Origin: Thalassotalea sp. 42_200_T64
Lineage (GTDB): Bacteria; Pseudomonadota; Gammaproteobacteria; Enterobacterales; Alteromonadaceae
NCBI GenBank assembly: GCA_002162925.1
Contig: MABC01000011.1
Coordinates: 1 to 39,588 of the forward strand
Reading direction: 5' to 3'
DNA length: 39,588 nt
In this document: in pieces, positions 9,554-18,826 of the stretch
Position numbering within the stretch: the stretch's first letter is position 1
How the letters are laid out: the number at the start of each line of letters is the position of its first letter
Program-made: the position numbers and the translations under genes
Notes under the pieces: model-generated
Database searches by the model: none
Told to the model about the DNA's origin: nothing
What the model saw: the letters and a program-made list of their open reading frames with translations, nothing else

Positions 9554-10410
9554 TGACAACAAGTTTTCAGCGCTTTTCTTCGGTTGCCAAAATCAACCGT
9601 TTCCTCCATATCACCGGCCAACGAAAAAACGGCTACCATGAACTGCAAACTGTTTTTCAGTTTTTGGATTTTGGTGATTATCTCGAATTTAGAACAAACA
9701 ACACAGGTGAAATTAACTTATTAACCCCTATTCCCGGGGTCGATAATGACAGTAATTTAATTGTAAAAGCGGCAAAATCGTTACAACAACAAGCTAACTG
9801 CAGCTTAGGTGTTGATATCAAGCTAGACAAGCAACTGCCGATGGGCGGTGGTTTGGGCGGTGGTTCTTCAAATGCGGCAACCACACTGTTGGCATTAAAC
9901 AAAATTTGGCAACTTCAGCTTACAACCGATACTTTAGCAGAACTGGGGGTCGAACTTGGTGCCGATGTGCCGGTATTTGTACGTGGTTTTACCGCTTTTG
10001 CCGAAGGTATTGGCGAGCACCTCACCCCGGTAGACATTGATTCCCCCTGGTTTCTTGTAACAATACCGGAATGCTCTATATCTACCGCCGCAATTTTTGG
10101 CGCCAAAGATTTACCGCGCAACACGGCAAAAATTTCGATCGAAGACGTCAATATTGCCGCTTGCCATAATGATTGTGAAAACTTGGTGATAAAACTTTAC
10201 CCTGAGGTTGCCAAGATGATGGCTTGGTTGTTAGAATACGCGCCATCACGCTTAACCGGTACCGGTGCTTGTATATTTTCATCCTTTGACGATAAACAAT
10301 CAGCGCTTACCGTACAATCAAAGCTACCAAATGGTGTTAAATCATTTGTAGCAAAGGGCTTGGCTCAATCGCCTATTTTGGCGGAGTTAAAAAATAGCTC
10401 AAAATGTTAA
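9553..10410 (+). CDS. ispE: 4-(cytidine 5'-diphospho)-2-C-methyl-D-erythritol kinase
   Basis: ATP-dependent kinase of the MEP isoprenoid pathway, GHMP superfamily. The glycine-rich ATP motif PMGGGLGGGSSNAA is plain, with the substrate-binding AKINRFLHITGQRKNGYHEL segment near the N-terminus and a TGTGACIF motif near the C-terminus. The frame opens at a TTG (9538), but I choose GTG at 9553: it overlaps the lolB stop by one base (TAGTG) and gives MTTSFQRF, matching the start of homologues. The product is 285 residues. Confidence 0.94.
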   Translation: MTTSFQRFSSVAKINRFLHITGQRKNGYHELQTVFQFLDFGDYLEFRTNNTGEINLLTPIPGVDNDSNLIVKAAKSLQQQANCSLGVDIKLDKQLPMGGGLGGGSSNAATTLLALNKIWQLQLTTDTLAELGVELGADVPVFVRGFTAFAEGIGEHLTPVDIDSPWFLVTIPECSISTAAIFGAKDLPRNTAKISIEDVNIAACHNDCENLVIKLYPEVAKMMAWLLEYAPSRLTGTGACIFSSFDDKQSALTVQSKLPNGVKSFVAKGLAQSPILAELKNSSKC

Positions 10411-10513
10411 TTGTGTTCAATTTGGATATAAGATTTTTTTACATCCACAACTAAAAAACAATACTTTTTTTAGTTTTGCTAACATTTAGTTAGCCCACAC
10501 AGCATCTGATTAG

Positions 10514-10529
10514 TACTAATAAATTAGTA
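10514..10529. repeat. Palindrome upstream of prs
   Basis: TACTAAT-AA-ATTAGTA, a perfect 7-base inverted repeat about 50 bases before the prs start, in the untranslated leader. It could be an operator half-pair or a weak RNA stem; it does not resemble a PurR site. Confidence 0.35.
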
Positions 10530-10579
10530 AGGTCGTTTGTATTATGTTTAATGTCATCAAAGTTTCTGAGGAACTGACA

Positions 10580-11527
10580 GTGCCTGACATGAAGATTTTT
10601 ACGGGGAACGCCACCCCTGAACTGGCTAAGAAAATTGCAGATCGTTTATATATGACAATCGGCGATGCAAAAGTAGGCAGTTTTAGCGATGGTGAGATCA
10701 GCGTTGAAATAACCGAAAACGTTCGTGGTGCGGATGTTTTTATCATCCAATCTACTTGTGCGCCAACCAACAATAACCTGATGGAACTTATTGTTATGGT
10801 TGATGCTCTACGCCGAGCCTCTGCTGGTCGTATTACCGCAGTGATACCCTACTTTGGCTATGCACGCCAAGACCGTCGTGTGCGTAGTGCGCGTGTACCA
10901 ATTACTGCTAAAGTGGTTGCTGACTTCTTATCTAGCGTTGGTGTGGACCGTGTACTTACGGTAGATTTACACGCGGAACAAATTCAAGGTTTCTTTGATG
11001 TTCCGGTAGATAACGTCTTTGGCTCTCCTATCTTGCTTGAAGATATGATGAGTAAAGATTTTGATAATCCAGTGGTGGTTTCTCCTGATATTGGTGGTGT
11101 AGTGCGTGCGCGTGCTGTCGCTAAAATGTTGAACGATTCCGATTTAGCTATCATCGATAAACGTCGTCCAAAAGCTAATGTTTCACAAGTAATGCACATT
11201 ATTGGTGAAGTAAAAGACAGAGATTGTATTATCGTTGATGACATGATTGATACTGGCGGCACACTTTGTAAAGCGGCAGAAGCTCTTAAGGAGCATGGCG
11301 CTCGTCGTGTATTTGCTTACGCTACTCACCCGGTATTATCTGGCAACGCTGCTGAAAACATTAAAAATTCAGTCATTGATGAAATGATCGTCACCGATTC
11401 CATTCCATTATCAGATGAAATTAAAGCATTACCGAATGTTCGTCAATTAAGTTTGGCTGGCATGCTATCTGAAGCAATTCGTCGCGTTAGCAACGAAGAG
11501 TCAATTTCAGCAATGTTTGATGCATAA
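10580..11527 (+). CDS. prs: Ribose-phosphate pyrophosphokinase (PRPP synthase)
   Basis: Makes PRPP from ribose 5-phosphate and ATP for purine, pyrimidine, His, Trp and NAD synthesis. Visible motifs are the flexible loop YFGYARQDR, the metal/ATP segment [13 protein letters not shown], and the PRPP loop [11 protein letters not shown]. The frame is open from an ATG at 10544, but the GTG at 10580 is the better start: GAGGA lies seven bases upstream and the product becomes MPDMKIFTG, exactly 315 residues, as in E. coli. It follows ispE after a 169-base gap and is followed by its own terminator. Confidence 0.96.
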   Translation: MPDMKIFTGNATPELAKKIADRLYMTIGDAKVGSFSDGEISVEITENVRGADVFIIQSTCAPTNNNLMELIVMVDALRRASAGRITAVIPYFGYARQDRRVRSARVPITAKVVADFLSSVGVDRVLTVDLHAEQIQGFFDVPVDNVFGSPILLEDMMSKDFDNPVVVSPDIGGVVRARAVAKMLNDSDLAIIDKRRPKANVSQVMHIIGEVKDRDCIIVDDMIDTGGTLCKAAEALKEHGARRVFAYATHPVLSGNAAENIKNSVIDEMIVTDSIPLSDEIKALPNVRQLSLAGMLSEAIRRVSNEESISAMFDA

Positions 11528-11541
11528 TACCAACTTGGTAT
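11527..11541. repeat. Short palindrome after prs
   Basis: ATACCAA-C-TTGGTAT immediately overlaps the prs stop. Similar TACCAA/TTGGTA palindromes are common intergenic repeats in marine Alteromonadales (from memory, not checked). It has no U-run, so it is not a typical terminator. Confidence 0.4.
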
Positions 11542-11612
11542 AATCCCAACAAGATTAAATAAAGGCTGAGGTCAAAACGCAGTAATTTGCATTTTAACTT
11601 CTTACCTTTATA

Positions 11613-11640
11613 AAAAAGTGCGCTAATAAGCGCACTTTTT
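11613..11640 (+). terminator. Rho-independent terminator after prs
   Basis: A 12-base perfect stem (AAAAAGTGCGCT / AGCGCACTTTTT) with a four-base loop, followed by GTTTG. It ends the prs transcript and separates it from rplY. Confidence 0.88.
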
Positions 11641-11826
11641 GTTTGTTAAGCCTCTGAAAAATGTTATCATTCGCCGCCTTTTTTAAGTCAGTGCAACCTT
11701 GTTGTTACTAAACTTACTAAAAAGCAGCCCATTTTAAAAGTAGTGGGCATTAGGATTATTTTTTGGTCGCGAAGAATAATTAAATTTTAAACAATATCAA
11801 TTTGATATTTAAAAAGAGTAATCATT

Positions 11827-12459
11827 ATGGATTTATTAAAATTAGATGCTGAAGTTCGTACAGACATGGGGAAAGGTGCGAGCCGCCGCCTACGTCACGC
11901 GGATCTAGTTCCAGCAATCGTTTACGGTGCGGGTCAAGAACCAGTATCTATCACTTTAGCACACAACAAAGTTTGGCGTGCACAGCAAGAAGAAGCTTTC
12001 TACTCGCAAGTTTTATCATTAAAGGTAGGTACAGAGAAAGTTGATGTTGTGATCAAAGATATGCAACGTCATCCGTTTAAAGAATTAGTTATGCACATTG
12101 ACTTCTTACGTATTGACGCGAATAAAGAACTACACACTGCAGTTCCTATTCACTTCATCAACGAAGAAGAAGTAACTAAAGTTGGTAACATCGTTGTTCA
12201 CAACTTGAATGAAATCGAAGTTGCATGTTTACCGAAGAACATACCTGAGTTCATCGAAGTAGACGTTGCTAACCTAGAAGTTGGTCACCCATTACACTTA
12301 TCTGATATCGCTCTTCCAGAAGGCGTTACATCAGTTGAGCTAGCTAAAGGCGAAGATCACGATTCAGCTGTTGTATCAGCAAGCGTTCCAAAAGCTGCTA
12401 AATCTGAAGATGCTGAAGAAGCTGCTGAAGGTGATGCAGAAGAAACTACTGAAGAATAA
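11827..12459 (+). CDS. rplY: 50S ribosomal protein L25, long form (Ctc/TL5)
   Basis: Binds 5S rRNA in the central protuberance of the large subunit. The 210 residues make the long two-domain form: an N-terminal L25 domain (about 1-95, with [21 protein letters not shown]) and a C-terminal TL5-type beta domain, ending in an acidic Glu/Ala tail (last ~20 residues). E. coli L25 has only the first domain (94 residues). The 5' untranslated stretch includes a GCCCA/TGGGC stem (about 11728-11749) of unknown importance. It lies 16 bases before pth, probably one transcript. Confidence 0.96.
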   Translation: MDLLKLDAEVRTDMGKGASRRLRHADLVPAIVYGAGQEPVSITLAHNKVWRAQQEEAFYSQVLSLKVGTEKVDVVIKDMQRHPFKELVMHIDFLRIDANKELHTAVPIHFINEEEVTKVGNIVVHNLNEIEVACLPKNIPEFIEVDVANLEVGHPLHLSDIALPEGVTSVELAKGEDHDSAVVSASVPKAAKSEDAEEAAEGDAEETTEE

Positions 12460-12475
12460 TCGCTAAGGAATCTCC

Positions 12476-13069
12476 TTGACGACTAATATTCAGTTGGTTG
12501 TGGGCCTGGGTAATCCAGGCCCCGAATACGCCAAAACCCGTCATAATGCCGGCGTCTGGTTCGTTAAAGAACTGGCAAAACAATACAACATTACCCTCTC
12601 GCCTGATAAGAAGTACAATGGCTTATACGGTAAAGGCCTGATTGGCTCTAACCTGGTCCATTTACTGATCCCCACTACCTTTATGAATCGCTCAGGCAAA
12701 GCTGTTGCCCCATTAGCGAATTTTTTTCGTATCCCGGTAGAAAACATCTTGGTGGCTCACGATGAGTTAGACTTAGATCCTGGGGTTTGCAAAATTAAAC
12801 TAGGCGGTGGCCATGGTGGCCATAATGGTTTACGAGATATCATCTCGTGCATTGCGAATAATAAAAATTTTTACCGACTCAGGATTGCCATAGGCCATCC
12901 AGGGCATCGCGACCGGGTAACCGGTTACGTGTTGGGCAAAGCCCCGGCAAGCGAACAAGCTCTATTAGAGCAAGCAATTGATGAAGCCGCCAGGTGCTTT
13001 TCCATATGGGAAAGCGATGGCATAAAAAAAGCGCAAAATAGACTACACACATTCAAAGCAACAAGCTAA
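12476..13069 (+). CDS. pth: Peptidyl-tRNA hydrolase
   Basis: Recycles peptidyl-tRNA released from stalled ribosomes by cleaving the ester bond. The 197 residues contain [18 protein letters not shown] (catalytic His in RHNAG), FMNRSG and HDELDLDPG (catalytic Asp). The start is TTG at 12476 with AAGGA six bases upstream. It is coupled to rplY upstream and followed after 28 bases by ychF, the usual pth-ychF pair. Confidence 0.96.
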   Translation: MTTNIQLVVGLGNPGPEYAKTRHNAGVWFVKELAKQYNITLSPDKKYNGLYGKGLIGSNLVHLLIPTTFMNRSGKAVAPLANFFRIPVENILVAHDELDLDPGVCKIKLGGGHGGHNGLRDIISCIANNKNFYRLRIAIGHPGHRDRVTGYVLGKAPASEQALLEQAIDEAARCFSIWESDGIKKAQNRLHTFKATS

Positions 13070-13097
13070 CTAGCAAACAAGATTATAGGAACATATC

Positions 13098-14189
13098 ATG
13101 GGATTTAAATGCGGCATTGTTGGTTTACCAAACGTTGGTAAATCTACCCTTTTTAATGCATTGACCAAAGCCGGTATTGAAGCCGCAAACTTTCCGTTTT
13201 GTACTATTGAACCAAACACAGGTGTGGTTCCGGTGCCAGATCCTCGTATGGATAAATTAGCCGAAATAGTACAACCACAAAGAGTACTGCCAACAACGAT
13301 GGAATTCGTTGATATTGCCGGTCTTGTTGCAGGCGCTTCAAAAGGCGAAGGATTGGGCAATAAATTCTTAGCGAACATACGTGAAACCGACGCCATTGGT
13401 CACGTAGTGCGCTGTTTCGATAATGAAAATATCGTTCATGTTGCCGGCAGCATCAGCCCTGTGGATGATATTGATGTGATCAACACCGAATTAGCGCTTG
13501 CCGATATGGATACTGCCGAGCGAGCAATTTTCCGCCAGGCCAAACGTGCCAAAGGCGGCGATAAAGTCGCTAAATTTGAAGTGTCAGTATTGGAAAAAAT
13601 CCTTAAGCATGTTGAAGAAGGCGAGATGATCCGCTCGTTAGATTTAAGCAAAGAAGAACTTGCTGCGGTCGCTTATTTTAACTTTTTAACGTCAAAACCT
13701 ACCATGTATATTGCTAACGTTAATGATGATGGTTTTGAAGATAATCCTTATTTAGATCAAGTCCGTGAAATTGCTGAAAAAGAAGGCGCGGTCGTGGTAG
13801 CCGTTTGCGCAGAAATTGAAAGTGAATTATCGGAAATGGATGAAGACGAACGTCAAGAATTCATGGAAGATTTAGGCATTACCGAGCCGGGGTTAAACCG
13901 GGTGATTAATTCAGGATACGGCTTATTGCACTTGCAGACCTACTTTACCGCAGGGGTAAAAGAAGTAAGAGCATGGACAGTAAAAGTGGATGCAACCGCA
14001 CCACAAGCTGCCGGAGTGATCCACACCGACTTTGAAAAAGGTTTCATTCGTGCTGAAATTGTTTCTTATGATGATTTTGTTGAATTTAACGGTGAGTCTG
14101 GCGCCAAAGAAGCCGGTAAGTGGCGCTTAGAAGGCAAAGAATACAAAGTGAAAGATGGTGATGTGATCCACTTCCGCTTTAATGTTTAA
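13098..14189 (+). CDS. ychF: Redox-regulated P-loop ATPase YchF/OLA1
   Basis: Obg-family P-loop protein that binds the ribosome and, unusually, prefers ATP to GTP. The 363 residues have the P-loop GLPNVGKST (about 8-16), the DIAGLV switch motif, and a degenerate G4 motif (NVND in place of NKxD), which fits the altered base specificity. A helical insert follows, and a C-terminal TGS domain ends in [12 protein letters not shown] is preceded by AGGAACA. The stop codon is built into the left arm of the terminator at 14174-14214. Confidence 0.97.
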   Translation: MGFKCGIVGLPNVGKSTLFNALTKAGIEAANFPFCTIEPNTGVVPVPDPRMDKLAEIVQPQRVLPTTMEFVDIAGLVAGASKGEGLGNKFLANIRETDAIGHVVRCFDNENIVHVAGSISPVDDIDVINTELALADMDTAERAIFRQAKRAKGGDKVAKFEVSVLEKILKHVEEGEMIRSLDLSKEELAAVAYFNFLTSKPTMYIANVNDDGFEDNPYLDQVREIAEKEGAVVVAVCAEIESELSEMDEDERQEFMEDLGITEPGLNRVINSGYGLLHLQTYFTAGVKEVRAWTVKVDATAPQAAGVIHTDFEKGFIRAEIVSYDDFVEFNGESGAKEAGKWRLEGKEYKVKDGDVIHFRFNV

Positions 14190-14214
14190 ATTTAAAACTT
14201 AAACATTAAAGCGG
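14174..14214 (+). terminator. Terminator overlapping the ychF stop codon
   Basis: Perfect 16-base arms, CCGCTTTAATGTTTAA (14174-14189) and its complement (14199-14214), with a nine-base loop and AATTTT after. The left arm encodes the last residues of YchF and ends exactly with its TAA. Confidence 0.8.
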
Positions 14215-14245
14215 AATTTTACCCATCCATGGATGGATAAAATTC
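14214..14245 (+). terminator. Second terminator after ychF
   Basis: Outer arms GAATTTTA / TAAAATTC enclose the self-complementary CCATCCATGGATGG and are followed by TGTTTTTT. It is a classical U-tailed terminator directly abutting the first one. Confidence 0.8.
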
Positions 14246-14285
14246 TGTTTTTTAGGTGTCGCCCGGCGCGAAAATTGAGAACCGT

Positions 14286-14315
14286 AGGCGGTTAACTTAT
14301 AGTTAACCGCCTTTT
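14286..14315. terminator. Third hairpin, probable terminator
   Basis: AGGCGGTTAAC-ttata-GTTAACCGCCT followed by TTT: an 11-base perfect stem. With the two stems before it, this makes three strong hairpins in about 140 bases. Confidence 0.7.
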
Positions 14316-14639
14316 AAATTTAATTGCTGTAAAAAATCAAAGACTGTGTGCCATTCAGAGACCATTAAAACACGCCTATACAACCTCTTTCTGAGCTGGT
14401 ATCAGAATATTCAATTGGCCCGGTCAGTGCCAAAAGCAGAAGTAGAAAAAGAGCACCGTCATCCCATCATGCTTTGGGATGGGATCTCATTTCGGTTATA
14501 AAGAGGCTTTAAACGATAGAACCACAGCACGCTCAAGGAGATCCCGTTCAAAAGCAAAACGGGATGACGGCGTTTTTATCGGCTAAAGTGTAGGTCTGTA
14601 ATCCGGTCATCACTTAGGCTAACTTATCCTGAGCTTAGC
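14316..14639. other. Gene-free stretch between ychF and doxX-like gene
   Basis: No frame with start site and family resemblance occurs here. The region holds the palindromic repeat at 14456-14570 and otherwise unremarkable sequence up to the doxX-like stop. Confidence 0.6.
14456..14570. repeat. CGTCATCCC-type palindromic repeat element
   Basis: Ends are perfect 10-base inverted repeats (CCGTCATCCC / GGGATGACGG). Inside are two hairpins, one with CATCCCA / TTGGGATG-like arms near 14461-14482 and one with ATCCCGTT / AACGGGAT arms (14541-14565). This layout matches widespread short palindromic or MITE-like intergenic repeats of gammaproteobacteria. I see no target-site duplication and no coding capacity. 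Confidence 0.6.
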
Positions 14640-15068
14640 TTACTTATTTGCCAGCATTTCATCGATAGAGTACTTGCCTGCGCCCTGGATCAAAGTCATC
14701 ACTACGCCAGCTAACAGCAGCAATTGAAACTCATAACCACCTTTACCAAACATACCGGCATCAAGATGTACAAACCCGATTGCAACTAACATAAGCACAA
14801 CCAAACTCGCCGATGCCACGCGAGTAAACAACCCCGTAATTAACATCATGCCACCAAAAGTTTCAGCAGCACCTGCACACACCGCCAGAATATAGCTAGG
14901 CTCTATGCCCATACTGCCTAACCAGCCGGCAAATTTTTCCGGGTTGCCCTCTCCAAAGAGTTTGCCCCAGCCGTGGCCGACAAATATAACCCCCATCACT
15001 ACTCGTACAAAAAGTAGACCCCATGGGCTATCATTACTGCTGCACAGTTTTTTCATTGTCGCGTTCAT
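14640..15068 (-). CDS. DoxX family membrane protein
   Basis: Small integral membrane protein of 142 residues with four predicted membrane segments (about 18-36, 58-78, 83-103, 112-130) and the DoxX-typical LLFVRVVMGVIFVGHGWGKL start. ATG is preceded by AGGTGAA. Family members are linked to redox or quinone metabolism in some bacteria, but no activity can be assigned here. It has the same orientation as the acyl-CoA synthetase gene upstream but is separated from it by about 120 bases, so operon membership is uncertain. Confidence 0.85.
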   Translation of the reverse strand: MNATMKKLCSSNDSPWGLLFVRVVMGVIFVGHGWGKLFGEGNPEKFAGWLGSMGIEPSYILAVCAGAAETFGGMMLITGLFTRVASASLVVLMLVAIGFVHLDAGMFGKGGYEFQLLLLAGVVMTLIQGAGKYSIDEMLANK

Positions 15069-15189
15069 ATATTCACCTTAGATACCAAATTGATTCGTTA
15101 TTTTTTATTATTAATATTTATGTTTTATTGAAATTTCAAAGACCTGGTTCAGACTAATTAATAATTAGGCGGAAGTAAATAATTGATGA

Positions 15190-16833
15190 TTAAATATTGC
15201 CCTGAACCACGATTTTTTCTTCATCCGACTTGGGTAAATAAGGTTCGTAAAACTGCTCAATGTTATCGCGCTTTAACTTTAAGGTTGGCGTGAGCAGTTC
15301 GTTTTCTATGGTCCAAGGGTCGCGACACACAAATAGGAAGTCTAACCGTTGATGACTCTCTAGTTCACTATTTACCGCAACTAAGGTTTCGGCTAGTCCC
15401 TTTTGGATGTCGTTTTTAAATCGATCGACACCTTCACCTAATACCACTAAAGCAATCGGCTGTTTAAGACCTAAGCCCATCACACACACTTGTTCGATTT
15501 GGCTGTTTCTGCACAGCATACCTTCGATGGGAACCGGGATCACGTATTTGCCTTTTGAGGTTTTAAATTGCTCTTTGATACGGCCTACTATTTTATAGGC
15601 GCCATCCGAGGCAAGCTCACCTTTATCGCCAGTGTGAAACCAGCCATCGGTAAATGACTCTTTGCTAGTTTCAGGATTTAAATAATATTCTTTAAATACC
15701 GCATCGCCTCGGATCATCACTTCATCTTGTTCTGACAGTTTCATTTCGACGCAATCAACTGGTACACCAATACTGCCCAGTCGCTGTTCAGTGAATGGAA
15801 AATTACCGCAAGACAACCCCGACGTTTCGGTCATGCCCCAACCTTCTCCGATATTAATGCCTATTTTTTGAAACCATTGCAGTACCGAAATTGAAATAGG
15901 CGCAGAGCCGCTGGCAAATACTCTAGTGTTGGACAACCCCAGTTTTAACCGGATCTTTTTCGCCACATGCTTACCGATAATTGGCAAACTCAATAACAGA
16001 TTCAACTTTTTATCGGGCATTTTAACCAATATTTGTGCCTGAAACTTAGCCCACAAACGCGGTACCGATAAAAATATTGTAGGCGATGCGTGTTGTAAAT
16101 CATCGATAAATGTTGACAGATTATCGACAAAAAACACCTGAAAGCCCGCATCAAAAGCGGCACCTTCAACGACGCTTCTTTCGGTAATATGCGCAAGCGG
16201 TAAATACGAAAGAGCTCGATCATTGCTGGTCGCATTAAGTACCCCACATGTACATTTGGCCGCAGCAGCCAGATTCTTATAGCTTATAATGACCCCTTTT
16301 GGGGCGCCCGTAGTGCCCGAGGTATAAACAATAGACATACAGTCATCAATATCTGCTTGATGTGACTCAGTTAAAGGCTGATAAGCGGCTAACCATTCAT
16401 TCCAGCTTGCCTGACAATTCATCGTTGGGTAAGGAAACGCAATGGTTAATGTTTCGGTAGGTATGGCGGCAATCGCCGCATTAAGCGAATCCAGTTTGCC
16501 AACAAATATGGCACGCAATTCACTATGCTTTAATACATAACTAATGGTTTTCGTGCCAGCCGTCGAATAAATGGGCACACTGATCATCCCTGCCATCATG
16601 ATGGCTAAGTCGACAATGAACCATTCGGCACAATTTTTTGAAAGTATACCAATCCGATCGCCTTTATCAAATCCTTGCGCTAATAAGCCTTGAGCAATAA
16701 CTCTTGCTTGCTGTTCGACTTCACTAAACGAAAACGTATGCCACTTACCGTCTATTGGCTGATGAAGATAAGGTTGTTCATGATATTTAGAGCTATTAAT
16801 CAGGAAGCTTTGTAACGAGGTTTGATAATTCAT
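15190..16833 (-). CDS. AMP-dependent acyl-CoA synthetase (long-chain type)
   Basis: Activates a fatty acid to acyl-AMP and then acyl-CoA. The ANL-superfamily motifs are in order: IVYTSGTTGAPKGV (P-loop), GWGMTETSG, GWFHTGDKGEL, GRIKEQFKTSKGKYV, and the catalytic-Lys region TPTLKLKRDNI near the C-terminus. At 547 residues it is shorter than FadD-like enzymes of about 560 and closest in style to the FAA1/long-chain group that lacks a membrane anchor. It is divergent from the metallo-beta-lactamase lipoprotein gene. Chain length is not predictable from sequence alone. Confidence 0.88.
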   Translation of the reverse strand: MNYQTSLQSFLINSSKYHEQPYLHQPIDGKWHTFSFSEVEQQARVIAQGLLAQGFDKGDRIGILSKNCAEWFIVDLAIMMAGMISVPIYSTAGTKTISYVLKHSELRAIFVGKLDSLNAAIAAIPTETLTIAFPYPTMNCQASWNEWLAAYQPLTESHQADIDDCMSIVYTSGTTGAPKGVIISYKNLAAAAKCTCGVLNATSNDRALSYLPLAHITERSVVEGAAFDAGFQVFFVDNLSTFIDDLQHASPTIFLSVPRLWAKFQAQILVKMPDKKLNLLLSLPIIGKHVAKKIRLKLGLSNTRVFASGSAPISISVLQWFQKIGINIGEGWGMTETSGLSCGNFPFTEQRLGSIGVPVDCVEMKLSEQDEVMIRGDAVFKEYYLNPETSKESFTDGWFHTGDKGELASDGAYKIVGRIKEQFKTSKGKYVIPVPIEGMLCRNSQIEQVCVMGLGLKQPIALVVLGEGVDRFKNDIQKGLAETLVAVNSELESHQRLDFLFVCRDPWTIENELLTPTLKLKRDNIEQFYEPYLPKSDEEKIVVQGNI

Positions 16834-17004
16834 ATCGGCTACTAGTTATTATTTTTATTCAGTATAGATAAACAATACCAGTCTTATCAAATAAGCGGAT
16901 AAAAGAAAATATTGAATATATCAGTGAAAAAAGAATATATCCGTTGTAAAAGTATTATGATACTTGCCAATCAGTAACGAACAAATTAAAAAGGGAACAC
17001 TTAG

Positions 17005-18090
17005 ATGAAACGGATTGGTTTAAGCCTAGCCTTCCTCATGCTTATTGGATGTACAACAACCAACACCGTACAACGTGTTGAGCAGTCTGATTCGGTAGTC
17101 AAATATAAAGATAACCCAACTGAAGCTGCTCGTTATTCCAATTTATATCCAGGTAAAAAAACTTATACCGAGACATGTTTAGAAGATTGTTACCCCACAT
17201 CAACGGTAGTGACTTGTGAAACACCTGCTGAAAAATGCCAATTCACCGGAACTCAGCCCCTGCTCAGCTTAAATACCGGATTTTCTATTCGCTGGCTCGG
17301 ACATGCCAGTTTTTTTATTGAAAGTCCTGACGGCAGTACCTTGTTGCTTGATCCGGTTAGCGGTCAATTTGACTGGCCGGTAAATTGGGCCTTTCGGATA
17401 AGTGAAGGATTTAATCGGCAGGCCGCCGTTTGGCCAACTGAAGAGGAGATTGTAAACACCGATGCGGTTTTATACTCACATATCCACTACGACCACTTCA
17501 ACAAAGATGATATCGAGCAAATAGGCAAGGATGCCGAATACTATGTGCCTTTGGGCTTTGCTGAACACTTCCCTCAAGACGGTTATCGTATTAATGAAAT
17601 GGCCTGGTTTTCAACAACATCAATAGGAGATCTGGCCATTCATTTTGTACCTGCACACCACTTTAGCAGCCGAGTATGGGTACCATACCTCTACGAAGAT
17701 AATGACGCTACCCTCTGGGGAGGCTGGGTTGTGGAACACAAAAACCAGCGCATCTTCTTTGCTGGTGATACGGGCTATTCCCAACATTTCAAAGATATTC
17801 AACAACGTTATGGTGATATGGATGTGTGCTTATTGCCCATTGCCTCTTATTTTCATGAAGAGCACGGTTCATGGTATCGCTATGTTCACACTACGCCAGA
17901 GGACGCTCTAGTTGCGGCGAAAGAACTCAATTGTAAAGTGATGATCCCTTGGGGATATGGAAACGCTAGCTGGAAAATGGGCGATCGCAGTTCTCACTCA
18001 GCCCTGTTAAGATTATTGCATATGCATAAAGAACTGGGATCGACAATACCGTTACATATTCTTAATGAAGGCGAAGACGTAGCATTATAG
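17005..18090 (+). CDS. Metallo-beta-lactamase-fold lipoprotein, NAPE-PLD/RomA-like
   Basis: Lipoprotein signal with lipobox LIGC (Cys16) precedes an MBL-fold hydrolase of the N-acyl-phosphatidylethanolamine phospholipase D / RomA type. The metal-binding HIHYDHFNKDD (HxHxDH) lies near residue 155, with PAHHFSS, FFAGDTGYS and a late H-containing motif (YVHTTPEDA) also present. WLGHASFFIESP is the usual start of the domain. The segment between lipobox and domain has a Cys-rich patch (four Cys in about 25 residues), which is unusual. Predicted location is the envelope. The substrate is unknown; a phosphodiester lipid is the family-based guess. AAGGG precedes the ATG. Confidence 0.82.
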   Translation: MKRIGLSLAFLMLIGCTTTNTVQRVEQSDSVVKYKDNPTEAARYSNLYPGKKTYTETCLEDCYPTSTVVTCETPAEKCQFTGTQPLLSLNTGFSIRWLGHASFFIESPDGSTLLLDPVSGQFDWPVNWAFRISEGFNRQAAVWPTEEEIVNTDAVLYSHIHYDHFNKDDIEQIGKDAEYYVPLGFAEHFPQDGYRINEMAWFSTTSIGDLAIHFVPAHHFSSRVWVPYLYEDNDATLWGGWVVEHKNQRIFFAGDTGYSQHFKDIQQRYGDMDVCLLPIASYFHEEHGSWYRYVHTTPEDALVAAKELNCKVMIPWGYGNASWKMGDRSSHSALLRLLHMHKELGSTIPLHILNEGEDVAL

Positions 18091-18132
18091 TTCAGATTAA
18101 GGCTACCCCGTTCAGCAACAAGTTGCTTTTAC

Positions 18133-18537
18133 TTATTTAACCGGTGATAACCCCTTTGCTCGATTATCAATTGCGTCATCGAGTTCAAAGTTTTCGTCTC
18201 GCCACATTTTGGCTTCACTATAACTGAATTTATTTGAAGCCCATTGAAACGCACCTTCAACCGATAACCCTGAGGCTTTCCAACCGGCAGCGTCTTCGGG
18301 GGTAAATTTATTTGAAGCCCATGGAATGATTTCATTAGCATTGTTGAACCCTTGCTCAAACCATACTTTTACTTGTTCCGGTTTCATGCCAGCTTCCACA
18401 TAAGTATCTACTTGATCTACTGTGACGCCAATGTCTTTCCAGTTAGATATTTCAGATTCAGACATGCCTTCCCAACTGGGAGCACTTGCACATGCGCTGA
18501 GTAAAACCATAAAAAATAAAATGAGAAATTTACGCAT
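18133..18537 (-). CDS. Small lipoprotein built of seven 13-residue W-repeats
   Basis: 134 residues with a lipoprotein signal peptide (lipobox LLSAC, Cys16), start ATG behind AAGGAG. The mature part is almost entirely a tandem repeat: an aromatic residue at 33, 46, 59, 73, 86, 99 and 112 marks seven units of 13 (one of 14), such as WKDIGVTVDQVDT, WASNKFTPEDAAG and WKASGLSVEGAFQ. Each unit has an aromatic, then Gly/Lys-hydrophobic, then an acidic helix-like stretch with Ala or Val. I do not recognise a named family. A short helical solenoid displayed in the envelope is my inference; function is unknown. It converges on the preceding lipoprotein gene with 42 bases between. Confidence 0.75.
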   Translation of the reverse strand: MRKFLILFFMVLLSACASAPSWEGMSESEISNWKDIGVTVDQVDTYVEAGMKPEQVKVWFEQGFNNANEIIPWASNKFTPEDAAGWKASGLSVEGAFQWASNKFSYSEAKMWRDENFELDDAIDNRAKGLSPVK

Positions 18538-18540
18538 TTA

Positions 18541-18639
18541 CTACTCCTTATTCCATTTTAATATTGACTTATCCTAGTTTAGGTTAAAGTTCCAATATTC
18601 ACCAGAAAGTCGGGCATCTTTGATTTTTAACAACTTAAA
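18541..18639. other. Gene-free stretch between small lipoprotein start and csp remnants
   Basis: Promoter region of the small lipoprotein (minus strand), ending where homology to csp begins at 18640. No other structure seen. Confidence 0.4.
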
Positions 18640-18826
18640 ATTCTACTTGCTGCACTTGTATTAGCGTCAGTCAATGTAATACGACGACCGTTCAATTAAT
18701 TAATCAATAAAATTTAAGCAAAAAAAAAGCTGATGTATCAAACATCAGCTCTTTCATCAGTAGCACAAGCTTATAGAGGTTTTACGTTCTCAGCTTGTGG
18801 GCCTTTTTGACCTTGAACTACTTCGA
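18640..18826 (-). pseudogene. csp remnant, distal tandem copy (187 bp)
   Basis: Second extra copy of the csp 3' end. In minus-strand order it holds a full C-terminal coding piece (the [23 protein letters not shown] equivalent, about 18774-18826), the terminator copy at 18728-18750, the A/T tail, and then a further partial repeat of the GRRTLTD region. That last piece has extra bases (GTAATACG in place of GTACG on the plus strand), which break its frame. There is no start codon, so it is a non-coding remnant. Confidence 0.75.
18728..18750 (-). terminator. Duplicated csp terminator, distal copy
   Basis: AGCTGATGT-atcaa-ACATCAGCT with a U8 run on the minus strand; identical in the stem to the copy at 18909-18931. 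Confidence 0.85.

Noticed and set aside
13070..13396. Minus-strand frame of 108 codons inside ychF
   Set aside because: Antisense shadow of a highly conserved gene.
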